Both the position numbers and the translations under genes were made by a program. A stretch of 64,000 nucleotides of DNA from Uloborus plumipes (taxonomy: Eukaryota; Arthropoda; Arachnida; Araneae; Uloboridae), in the NCBI GenBank assembly GCA_038373865.1, contig JAXGGA010004648.1, positions 1-64,000 of the forward strand, written 5' to 3'. A model generated the notes under the pieces. It was not told the DNA's origin. It ran no database searches and saw only the letters and a program-made list of their open reading frames with translations. Shown piece after piece: positions 46,301 through 57,400 of this stretch. How positions within the stretch are numbered: position 1 is the first letter of the stretch; every line of letters begins with the position of its first letter.

Positions 46301-49232
46301 AGTCCAGTCAATCTATGCAAAAAAAGGGGCTAAAATCGCAAATCCGGATGTAGTTCTGAATTTTTAATATGTTGTTTGAATCCCTTTGGGTAGTGTAAAT
46401 CTAAGTTTGCACCTTTCTAAAACCTGTGCTCGCTGCGAAACTCGCGAAAAACTGCAAAATTTTCGGACATTTTTCAGTTTTTCCTTTATAACTCCTAAAC
46501 TATGCAACTTTTAATTATACAAGTGAATACCCATTTTAAAGAACACTAAATTTGCAACAATTTAAGCTCAAGTGGAGTTCTGTAGGAAGAATAGTTCAGG
46601 AGATATCGTACTTCGAACAATGGAGTTTTTTTGCGAAAAGTGAAAAAATTATGCTTCGACCATATTTTGGACCAAATATCGACATAAATTCCTATTTTAC
46701 AAGGCAAAAAATGGACATATAATTACAGCACATTTAATCAGCTTTCATTCAAGCCCAAACAATAGTCTGTAGGTTCAATATTTCATTTACAATCGCGAAA
46801 AATAAATATTTAAAATTTTGAAAAATGAGCAAAATCGTTTCCTAATAAGAATAGGAGGGCAGTAGAAAAATGTGTAGAAGAGTAGAAAAGGGTAAAACTA
46901 TATTAAAATGGTATTTTAAAAATTAAAAAAAAACTTTCCAGGTCATTTCCACTCATTTTTTTGCTATTTTTATGATGGTTCTTGTTGGCTGTGGTCTTAT
47001 CCTGACTGTTTTCAGATTTTCCCCTATCACTCCTGAACTATGCAACTTTTGATGATACGTGTGCATACCCATTTTGAAGATCATTAAATTTGCAACAATT
47101 TAAGCTCAAGTGAGGTTCTGTAGGATGAATAGTTTAGGAGATATCGTACTTCAACAATTTGTCATTTTTTGCGAAAAATTAAATAAATATGCTTCGATCA
47201 TATCGTCACCACCATGCTAAACTAACGAATGTGAAAATCGGCACTTTTCAGGAGAGCCAAAACACTGCGTATAACTTATTCCCACCTGACGTGTTTGGTT
47301 ATTTTCAACTTTTAAGCTTTTATAGATACCTTTAAGTGTAAAACTATCGTTCGAAAGTATCATTTTAATTATAATTATTTCTAAAATTTGAGCTTGGAAA
47401 ATGAGCTTGAAAAACGCGATTTTTCACATTCGTTAGTTTAGCATGGTGCCGACGATATTTTGAACCAAATATTGACATAAATTCTTATTCTACAAGACAA
47501 AAGATAGACATTTAATTACAGTACATCTAATCAGCTTTCATTTAAGCCTAAAAAGAAGTCTGTAGGTTCAATATTTCATTTACAGTTGTGAAAAAACAAA
47601 TATTCGGAAATTGAAATTATTTTTGAGAAATGAGAAAAATTGTTTTCTAATAAGAATAGGAGAGCACTGGACAACAGAAAAATGCATAGAGTTGTATAAA
47701 AAGGGTAACACTGTATTAAAATATTATTTTCATAATTTAAAAAACCTCACAGGTGAATTTAGCTCAATGTTTTTCTTTTTTTTTTCTTTTGTGGGCCTTT
47801 ATTAGCTGTGGTCTTATAGCTAAGCTGCAGGAAAGAATGTGGTCTTCGTTCTATCTCAAGATGTTTGTATTTTCTTCATCTCCGAGAACGTGAATGGCAA
47901 GGAAGTTGTAACAATTCTTTCCGTATTTAAATGAACATCTGGATCCAAAACAAAGACAACCTTCCTTTTCTGCAGCCTCGCAATAAGACCACAGCTAATA
48001 AAGACTCCCAAAAGAAAAAAAAGAAAAACATTGAGCTAAATTCACCTGTGAGGTTTTTTAAATTATGAAAATAAAATTTTAATACAGTGTTACCCTTTTT
48101 ATACAACTCTATGCATTTTTCTATTGTCCAGTGCTCTCCTATTCTTATTAGAAAACAATTTTTCTCATTTCTCAAAAATAATTTCAATTTCTGAATATTT
48201 GTTTTTTCACAATTGTAAATGAAATATTGAACCTACAGACTTCTTTTTAGGCTTAAATGAAAGCTGATTAGATGTACTGTAATTAAATGTCTATCTTTTG
48301 TCTTGTAGAATAAGAATTTATGTCAATATTTGGTTCAAAATATGATCGAAGCATATTTATTTAATTTTTCGCAAAAAATGACAAATTGTTGAAGTACGAT
48401 ATCTCCTAAACAATTCGTCCTACAGAACTCCACTTGAGCTTAAATTGTTGCAAATTTAATGATCTTCAAAATGGGTATGCACACGTATCATCAAAAGTTG
48501 CATAGTTCAGGAGTGAGAGGGGAAAATCTGAAACAGTCAGGATAAGACCACAGCCAACAAGAACCATCATAAAAATAGCAAAAAAATGAGTGGAAATGAC
48601 CTGTAAAGTTTTTTTTTTAATTTTTAAAATACCATTTTAATATAGTTTTACCCTTTTCTACTCTTCTACACATTTTTCTACTGCCCTCCTATTCTTATTA
48701 GGAAACGATTTTGCTCATTTTTCAAAATTTTAAATATTTATTTTTCGCGATTGTAAATGAAATATTGAACCTACAGACTATTGTTTGGGCTTGAATGAAA
48801 GCTGATTAAATGTGCTGTAATTATATGTCCATTTTTTGCCTTGTAAAATAGGAATTTATGTCGATATTTGGTCCAAAATATGGTCGAAGCATAATTTTTT
48901 CACTTTTCGCAAAAAAACTCCATTGTTCGAAGTACGATATCTCCTGAACTATTCTTCCTACAGAACTCCACTTGAGCTTAAATTGTTGCAAATTTAGTGT
49001 TCTTTAAAATGGGTATTCACTTGTATAATTAAAAGTTGCATAGTTTAGGAGTTATAAAGGAAAAACTGAAAAATGTCCGAAAATTTTGCAGTTTTTCGCG
49101 AGTTTCGCAGCGAGCACAGGTTTTAGAAAGGTGCAAACTTAGATTTACACTACCCAAAAAGACCCAAACAACATATTAAAAATTCAGAACTACATCCGGA
49201 TTTGCGATTTTAATGTCTAATTTGACTGGACT
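46301..49232. mobile_element. 2.9-kb palindromic element with internal tandem units
   Basis: The ends AGTCCAGTCAA are inverted copies, and inverted homology runs inward to CTGCAG at 47825 and 47970, leaving a ~139-bp loop. Each arm contains two degenerate tandem units, visible as repeated GCAACAATTTAAGCTCAAGT and AGGAGATATCGTACTTC (about 46550 and 47095 on the left, with mirror copies on the right). The left arm also carries a 251-bp MITE. No transposase. Flanking TA or ATA is compatible with a short target duplication but not decisive. Confidence 0.88.
47204..47454. mobile_element. 251-bp MITE inside the palindrome's left arm
   Basis: The inverted ends share ACCATGCTAAACTAACGAAT and continue for about 33 bp. 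The other arm preserves the empty site (GATCATATTTTGAACC); here ATAT is duplicated at 47200-47203 and 47455-47458, a 4-bp target duplication. Non-coding, superfamily undetermined. Confidence 0.88.
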
Positions 49233-49791
49233 AATAGTTTACGTTAGTGAAAGGAACTTTTGAGACATCATTCCACAGAATTTGACAGAATATTACTTCA
49301 CATCTTAAAAAAATGTTTTTAAGACTGCCCCCATGCTTGTACTTACTTTTACTTATGAAGTAAAAAGTAGGTAACTAAAAGTTAGTTTTTCTTTATTCCA
49401 AAAACCGTTGGCTACACATCGGCATTAAATGGTTTCTGGGCTCAAGAGGCCAATGTTTTTTCTGTGCCGATGCGGATGGATAAATATTTCAATCATCGGC
49501 ACCGATGCATCGGCCGAGCCTCAAGCCTTACTTCTAAGTATTGAAAAAAAAATCTTTTTTTTTTCTTTTAGTTTGTTCATCGGATGTCTCAAAAGTAACG
49601 CAAAAATTAACTTTTATTCATTAATGAGTTGATATACGTAATTCATTATTATTATTGTAATTTAAATGTCACAAATATTTCAAATTTTTACTTTAAACTG
49701 TCTCGCGAGAACATTAGCCATGAAATAATCCTTGAACAGTAGTTATATTATTGTAGGGGATATTTTAGAGGATTATCGTTATACCATAAGA
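49233..49791. other. No gene; possible hAT-end fragment
   Basis: Near 49490-49520 a CATCGGCACCGATGCATCGG palindromic stretch resembles hAT subterminal units, but no partner end was found. Confidence 0.35.
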
Positions 49792-50398
49792 CAGTGGCGG
49801 ATCCAGAGGCTCGATTTGGGGGGGGGGGGGGGGCGATTTCATCCGCGGGCGGTTGGTGCAATAAAAAGTGGAAGGTCAGAAAACGCACGGGGGGGGGGGG
49901 GGAGAAAACATGAAAAAATTAATAAATTAAGCACGCATTATTAAGTCGATTCTTTCTTTGAACGCATGAATCGATCAGTACCAGCATTTTTGATTCGATC
50001 GATAATTTTGAAAATTTAGAAAAGTCCAATTCCCCTTGAAAAGGAGTGGGAAGTCGCCTGTCTTGCCTTCCCTCCCCCCCCCCCGCCCACATAAACGAGC
50101 CGTGTGTACCTGTATCCTTTCTCTCAGAAGCTCAAACGTGCTGGACGCATGGAAGCTGTTTCGATGAGAAGATTCCATCATCCTTTTTTTTTTTTTTTTT
50201 TGAACTTTTTTCCCGTTTCTATCATGGAATTAAAAAGAAATATTATTTCTTTGCAATGTGGAATATAATCAGAACCTAATATGATGTGGTTTTATGGTGC
50301 ATTTCTCTGAATCTTGTTACTTATATTTTTAGGTAAGAATAATGTCGAGGCTTGCAGAAAGAATAAACCCATTTCTGAAGCATTTAATTAAGCACATA

Positions 50399-51616
50399 CA
50401 CTGAAGTGACAAAAGTCATGGGATAGCAATATGCAAATTTTCAGATGGCAGTAGCATCGCATAGAACAGGTATAAATGCGCAGTGCTTTTACAGAGCTTT
50501 CATTTCTGTTCAAGTTATTCATGTGAAGAGGTTTTAACGTGATGATGACCGCACGACGTGAATTAACAGACTTTGAACGCGGAATGTTAGTTGGAGCTAG
50601 ACGCATGGGTCATGCCATTTCGGAAATCGTTAGAGAATTCAACATTCCCAGATCCACTGTGTCAAGAGTGTGCCGAGAGTATGAAATTTCAGGCATAACA
50701 TCCCACCATGGACAGTGCAGTGGTCGACCGCCTGCACTTAAAGATCGAGACCGGCGACGACTGCAAAGAGTCGTAAATTCTAACAGACAAGCAACACTGC
50801 GTCAAATCACCGTAGAAATCAATGTGGGACGTACAATGGACGTGTCTGCTAGAACTGTGCGGAGAAATTTGGATTTCTTGGGCTATTCCAGCAGAAGACC
50901 GACTCGAGTGCCTTTACTGACAGAACGACATCGCTTGCAGCGACTCTCGTGGGCACGTGAGCATATCGGTTGGTCCCTAGATAAATGGAAAACCGTGGCC
51001 TGGTCCGATGAGTCACGATTTCAGCTGGTAAGAGCCGATGGTAGGGTTCGAGTGTGGCGCAGACCCCACGAAGCCATGGACCCAAACTGTCAGCAAGGCA
51101 CTGTTCAAGCTGGTGGTGGCTCCGTAATGGTGTGGGCTGTTTTTTCATGGCATGGACTTGGTCCTCTAGTGCGACTGGACCGAACATTGACTGGAAATGC
51201 TTATGTGCAGCTACTTGGAGATCACTTGCAGCCATTCATGGACTTCATGTACCCAAACAGCGATGGGATTTTTATGGATGACAATGCGCCATGTCACCGG
51301 GCCACAACTGTTCGCAATTGGTTTGAAGAAAATTCTGGACAATTCCAACGAATGATTTGGCCACCTAGATCGCCCGACATGAATCCCATTGAGCATTTAT
51401 GGGACACCATCGAGAGGTCTGTTCGTGCTCAAAATCCTGCCCCATCAACGCTTTCACAATTATAGACGTCTATCGAGACAGCATGGCTCAATATTCCTGC
51501 AGAAGACTTCCAACGACTTGTTGAGTCCATGCCACGTCGAGTTGTTGCACTTCGCCGGGCAAAAGGAGGGCCGACACGATATTAAGAGGTATCCCATGAC
51601 TTTTGTCACTTCAGTG
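50399..51616 (+). mobile_element. Tc1/mariner DD36E-type transposon, 1218 bp
   Basis: A perfect 27-bp terminal repeat starting CACTGAAGTGACAAAAGTCA is flanked by TA on both sides (50397-50398, 51617-51618). It carries one transposase frame with one premature stop. It is inserted in the hAT at 49792-53169, so it is younger than that hAT. Its base composition is clearly more GC-rich than its surroundings. Confidence 0.97.
50539..51585 (+). pseudogene. Tc1-like (DD36E) transposase with a single TAG stop
   Basis: A cut-and-paste transposase acting on the surrounding 27-bp ends. An uninterrupted frame of 308 codons runs from ATG 50539 to TAG 51463. The same frame continues for 40 codons, including DFQRLVESMPRRVV, to TAA at 51583-51585, so full length was about 348 residues, normal for the family. 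Seen: N-terminal HTH around residues 24-44 (ISEIVREFNIPRSTVSRV), a GRPP linker at 62-65, D157 in WSDESRF, D248 in MDDNAPCH and E285 in SPDMNPIEHLW. There are 36 residues between D248 and E285, which defines a DD36E triad rather than DD34E. All three catalytic residues are kept. The stop removes only the C-terminal tail, so residual activity cannot be excluded (inference). Confidence 0.95.
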
Positions 51617-53177
51617 TATATTCAGAAATTATGCATGTTTTTAAACTCGGAAAAATAACTTTAATTGTAAGTACCAAATTTTAAGAAAAAATTTTGGTAG
51701 CGGATTCATCATTAGCGTTTTCAAAATCATTTTCAAAATGTAAACATATCAGCATTTATGCTAGAATCTAATAAATTAGACTTATTCGAATTGAAACTGA
51801 AGGCGATTTCATTATTTGCGGCATGAAAATCATTTACAGTATCAGTATTCATGTTAGAATCTTTTAAACTGGACTTACTTGAATCGAAACTGGCGGGATT
51901 TTCATTGTTCGCGGAAGATGAAAATGTGTTTGCAATATCAGTTTCTGCACTTGCATTTCCTTCACAAATCGAATAGGCATTGTTATTCTTAAAAAAAAAC
52001 TATCAATCTTCTGATATTCTTCCTTTTTCCTTTTCCGAAACTCTGCACCAGACGGTTTTTTTTTATATATTCATTTTGATGGAAATTTAGTAAAATATCA
52101 ATGTATGACTATTTCGCGTGCAATATTAAAGCTAATTAGGTCAGTATATTGAAATAGAATAGACAAGGAAAAGAGTTCAACTTTGAGCTCTGCAGGTCTG
52201 CCGTGATCGCTTATTTTAAGCAGACATGGTGGCGGCAATAGCAAGTTTGCTATAATAGCACAGTTATCGTCCCCCTTTTTAATCCAAAATGGCATAAATC
52301 AGTTATTGTGACTTCTCAACAAGGTTCTTTATCTGGATTTTTTTTTTTTTCAAATTATCTGGAAAATTTCGAGGCTGAATAAGAAGGAAGCATTTTTAAA
52401 AATAAAGCCTAATATCTATTCAGTTTCGTGTAAACACTAATACTAATGCTGTCTCTTCTCAGCAGATTGAGGCATTAGTGCATTAAGCAAGTAAGTTGCC
52501 ACCCTTAAGCCAGGCCGCCAACTTACAGCCTTGTACATAATCTTATTTTATTATTCGGTAAAATTCTAGTTTCATTTGTTAAATTGAATTTCCCCCCTCT
52601 CAAAAACTGAGTTCAGGCGCCCTTGATCATAGGAGCTCAATTAGATGTGGATAGGGGGCATATGTTATGCAGGCGAAGGCAGGGAGGGTGGTGAAATCAT
52701 TACGTTATGCATCATATGTGACGTATCGATGCAGATTTCATTCGGAACACCTGGAAGTGACATTGAATACGGGGAAAAAAAAGTTTTGTGTTATTTTTTC
52801 AGAGTGCGCCCCCACACCTCTGGCGCGCCGCGGGGGCGCTATGTACGCCACTGCGGCCGCTGTTACAAGCATACAGGAATGAAAACACCTCTGAACATAA
52901 GAAAACAAGCTTTGGAGAAGGGAATAAGCTTCCAATTTCTAGCATTTTTCATTCAAATTTCGAGCATTAATACATAAATTTGAATGTATTCATAGAAAGA
53001 GATCATACAAATTTTGAATATGAAGAAATATTATAATTTCTAATTTCTCAGGAAGTGTTTGAACGAAAAATATTTAAATATGCATCCCTTAAAAAAAAAA
53101 AAAAAGGTCTCTGGGGGGGGGCGATCGCCCCAATCGCCCCCCCCCCCCCCCCCCGTGGATCTGCCACTGCCATAAGA

Positions 53178-54183
53178 CCTCTAAATCAGGAGCTGAGTGC
53201 ACTTTAATATATAAAAGACACAAAATGTGAAACATTTATTTTTTATTTTTATACATAATGCCATTTGATTTTTTTCTTTAAAAAAATAAATAAAATTTAG
53301 AATTTATTCAATCTTTTAATGTTGAAATATTCAGAACAGTAAATGATTTTTTTTTTCTGCAAATAAATGCAAAAGCAGAATTTAGTTACTAATTTTCGAA
53401 ACATGTTTCGTTTAAACAGGTAAATTCCAGCTGAATATTCGATATTCCTCGATTGGTAGAGCATAAAGGAAGCCTTAATACTGAAACGGAACATCTTTAC
53501 GGCATCGTGTCTAAAAATAAGATTGATAACATATAATTAACTCACAAATCAGTCTTAGGAGGAAAGAAAACTTTGACATACATTCATACAGAATCTAAGA
53601 AAGTAAATTATAATTGCATTAAACTGATAAATTAATTGATTGAGAATAATTTGGTGGGTAATTATGACAGATAACTCAAAATGCGGTTAGAATGTCAGTT
53701 CGGAATTAATATCTTCCTTCAAGACTGAACTAGATTTTATCAGAGTTTTAGATAAATAAGAAACACTGTTTGTCAAACCGTTCGGTGAAAACAAAACAGC
53801 TTGATAGCAAAAAAAAATATTTGTTTTTTTTTAAATATGTAAAATGCTAAACATTAAGAAACTGATTAATACTTTACTTTTTTTTTGGAAGTGTTAGAAA
53901 ACGCAGAGTGTAAACGCTACTCAGAATGCGCAAAAAGAAAAAAAAAAGTTTTTTATTTGAACATTTTTTATTGAATATAAAAGCTTAAAAACATTTACAT
54001 GAAGCACTGAAAACGAGAGTTCATCCTTTAAAATTAGTGATAAATAGTCAATGTATTTTTTTCATTCTTTCCATAATTAATACTATTTTTCCGGTTTATT
54101 TGGTTTTAACCTCTCAGTCCAACATAGAATTTAGTATCATACCATATTACATGATGAAAAAAAAAGTACCTTTGCACATAAAT
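53178..54183. other. No gene recognised
   Basis: AT-rich, with A/T-runs. No bounded repeat seen. Confidence 0.45.
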
Positions 54184-54227
54184 GTAAAGGATAAATACAA
54201 CGTTAAAAAAGCACAAACACGCAGGGA

Positions 54228-54275
54228 TACTGCAGACACGTGTTTCGGCGTTACAAGGAACGCCTTTATCAATGC
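54228..54275 (-). ncRNA. Putative minimal hammerhead ribozyme relic (minus)
   Basis: The minus strand reads GCATTGATAAAGGCGTT, loop CCTTGT, AACGCC, GAAAC, ACGT, GTC, TGCAG. GGCGTT/AACGCC gives a perfect 6-bp stem II. GAAA, a 2-bp stem III (AC/GT) with a 4-nt loop, and a GTC cleavage triplet follow, the layout of the small type-I hammerheads known from Penelope-like elements and schistosome satellites. The CTGATGA core appears as TTGATAA (two changes), so it is probably inactive. Confidence 0.55.
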
Positions 54276-54324
54276 AAAAAAAAAATGTGAACTTATGGAT
54301 GCAGAGACTTGCGACAAAAGCTGT

Positions 54325-54372
54325 TTGCATCGAAAAAGGCATTCCTTGTAACGCCGAAACACGTGTCTGCAG
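54325..54372 (+). ncRNA. Putative minimal hammerhead ribozyme relic (plus)
   Basis: The plus-strand arm reads GCATCGAAAAAGGCATT, CCTTGT, AACGCC, GAAAC, ACGT, GTC, TGCAG. Stem II has one A-C mismatch and the CTGATGA core is further decayed. It is the mirror partner of the minus-strand copy. Confidence 0.45.
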
Positions 54373-54417
54373 TGTCCTGCGCATTTGTGATTTTTTAACG
54401 TTGTATTTATCCGTTAC

Positions 54418-57400
54418 ATATTACATAATGTTGTTCAAGAACAATACTGGGATTGAAAAAGTTTTAGCAACTAGAGATATAGACGTACAAGACAAGAAAA
54501 TTGATGAAGCCTTTTCGTACCAAAGTTATCATTTTGTCTGCAGAAAAGGAATGAATAAAGTAATAGGAAGCCGAAGACTGAGAACAGTGTCAAAATACCA
54601 CAAGCACTCTCATTTAGTTCCTGACACCTTTTTTTTTCTTTTCAATATTTTTTAAACCTCTTAAATTTAAACCGAAGCAACGGAGTGCATTATGCGGCAA
54701 ATCATATCAAGTGCCTAATTCAACATCCTGAAACATATGTGACAGATAAATAAGAAATTTTGTCACACGAGTGAAGTCTCATCAGCTTCAAACTCTTAAA
54801 AACATAACAACAAAAAAGCAAATGGTACGGGACGGTTATCTGGCAAAGTAAAATTATTTATAAAAGAATATAACCCCACCACTTGACTTCCAGTACTTTC
54901 AGAAAATGCCATTCTATAAAATGTCATGCGTTCATTTAGCCTTATCTAAAATGCAAGATTTTTTTTAAAGCTAAGGCAGAGAAGCATTAGAAAGTCAATT
55001 TTGAGTCGCTAAAAAAAATCGTTCCTTTGAAGAATGTTAAACGAAAAGTGCAGATTATAGAAGAGAAAAGTGCACAAATCTATGACAGCTAAAGAGCAAC
55101 AAACAAGAAGTTCTGTCAAGAACTAAACGAGCCTACTTTCCCGTGTATCGACATCGGCATTCTAGCATCTGATCGATATTCTTTTAATTATCTGAGACTG
55201 CAAATTAGGTCAAACATACCTTTTTAGCACATAATGCTGATTTCTAAACACCAAATATGCCTATCTCATCTGATGAACTAGGCATGTAAAAAGTAAACAA
55301 AAGAGTAAATAAAGTTGTAGCATCTTTTGCAACAATGGAAGCTCTTACAGTTCTCTTCCATAGGAAAATTCCTTAATTGTTTTTAAAAAAGTATCACTGG
55401 TATAAGTATCACTGGAAAAATAAACGTAAAAAGTTTGCTTACAATGGGTAAGAATTTCAAGTGTTTAACATATTTATGTTCAGTATTATTAAACAGACAG
55501 GTTTACGTGTCTTTTGTTTTTTCTTGTTTTTTTTTTTTTTTTTTTCAATTTTTTTTAACTTTCTAGCACATTCTTTACAACGAGCAATGTATATATACAT
55601 CTTTATTAAAATATTGAATGTTTATGAATTTATATTCATTCTAGAAATGGAAATTTAGGAGGATATAGATTAAAAGATGTTTATTTTCTGGCAATAAACA
55701 AAAACTGCAGCTAAGGTTTTATTTGGGGACAACCCCGACGAAGCACAGATTTTGTGATCAAAGCAAGACTGTCTTCTTCAATAGATTATCCAGGAAGCAG
55801 AAAAAATCTAGACCATTTTGGAAGAGCAGTAGCTAAAAAACAGCATAAAGTTTCAGAAAGTCGAAAATGCTTGCACAAGATTTCGATAGAAATGAGTAAT
55901 GACAGAAGAAAATTCCTTCAGCTGAATGCACTTTAAAAGCAGCAACACGTCACACTTCGAAATTCAATTTCCTCTTTCATGATAGCCCCAAAAGAAGAAC
56001 ATTTTTAGAACAGCAAATACCAGTTATTCGCCTTTCTTTCCGAATTTTCTATTCTCTCGCTGTTTGAAATATACGGATTTTAACTCCCATCTATATGTAC
56101 TTTCCAGTCACAATGTACTTATTTTAATTTAAAACAAAAAAAAAAAAAAAAACTATCAGAAAACCTGCAGTTTTCAAGGAGAAAAAAATATTCAGATAAA
56201 AAAAATTATACGTCGTACATCGTGGAAACGAACAGAAAACTTCAGAATTGAAACAGGATAATTGATTGCTTGCTACAATTTTAACTGAATTATTGCTTTT
56301 AACGAACTATTTTTCTCCGCATTTTGAATTCAATATGAAAGCTAAAAACGAAACTTAAGAACAAAATTGATAAGAATAAAAATCAGAAATTTAACGGGGA
56401 TTCAAAAGGTTATCTACCATAGCTGGTACTGACTAATACAAATAAATTTTGCTTTTACAGTGTTTTAAACTGTGCATTCTTCACGCATACACACCGAAAA
56501 AAAAAAAAGTTAGTATTAACAGTTAAAATGAGAACCATTTTTACAATCAATGATCATTTGATAATGTTGCATGGGTAAAATTATATTTTTCTCCCTTTGA
56601 ATATTTTACTTCAAAAGATAAATTTACAGAACTATGGAAAAATCTCAGCCAAATATCGTGTTTTAAGAAAACCTACACACAAAAAAAAAATAGCAGTGTT
56701 AGTCAATGGAGTAAAGAAATATACAATGGTTAACTTTCATTTTTATACCTTTCCATACTATTTATGAATTTGACTAAAAGTATTTTATCTTCTTGTGAGT
56801 AGATTTTTTAAACTATAATATCATATGACAACAAAACAACGAAACTTTTCACTAGCCCCAGCTGCTCACTGAATGCACTGGATTTTCATGGCTTTTATTT
56901 CTATTTTTTCTTAATTACATCTTCTCAAATGCACGAACAAAGCACCTTTTGTTTGATAACCTTAGGAAGAACTGTCTGGCAAAAGCAACGTTGTCTTACA
57001 GATGTGAACAAAGGTCTAGCCCTTTCCAAACTTCACATTTATACAAAAAACATTAGGAAATTCGCTCATTCGAAAGAAATAATAATAATAATAATAAAAC
57101 ATTTCAAATAATGCACAAGAAAGACCACAAACAATAAAAAAAAAAGCTTCACATGCTTTGCTGTGTACTAAGCTACAGCTGATAATTAGTAAAGAAGTTA
57201 CATGTATCTAAGAAATTGAATATGGTTTCATTATATTAGTTGAAAACAAACAATTACATAAAGAATGTGAATGTCAATAATGAATCGTCTTTTCGTACAA
57301 GTGATGCTGATTTTATCTAGTCAGCTTTTTTTTTTCTTGGCTATATTCATATATCATGCAAAAATCAAAAACTTTGTAGTCTAAAAATTTACAAACAACA

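Larger units (their letters stand above)
49792..53169. mobile_element. hAT element, 3378 bp, hosting a Tc1-like insertion
   Basis: A perfect 8-bp duplication CCATAAGA flanks it (49784-49791, 53170-53177). The ends are CAGTGGCGGATCCAGAGG and, inverted, CAGTGGCAGATCCACGGG, followed by long G/C-runs. Without the nested DD36E element it is about 2.16 kb. No hAT transposase frame seen. An unpaired end-like GTACGCCACTG at about 52846-52856 suggests a remnant of another hAT inside. Confidence 0.92.
54184..54417. repeat. Inverted pair of ~95-bp arms with hammerhead-like sequences
   Basis: Left arm 54184-54277 and right arm 54322-54417 are inverted copies around a 44-bp centre. Both contain, reading outward, CCTTGTAACGCCGAAACACG then TGTCTGCAGT. 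Confidence 0.9.

Noticed and set aside
47611..48187. Matching MKLFLRNEKNCFLIRIG frames in both palindrome arms
   Set aside because: The duplication is due to the inverted arms. No known domain, and the frame stops inside the repeat unit.
49801..49910. Long G-runs as possible functional G-quadruplexes
   Set aside because: G/C homopolymer runs recur next to hAT ends throughout the window and are better explained as slippage tracts in those elements.
54037..54655. Several 70-127-codon frames around the mirror repeat
   Set aside because: They translate the inverted arms in different phases. The RNA-like structure explains the conservation better.
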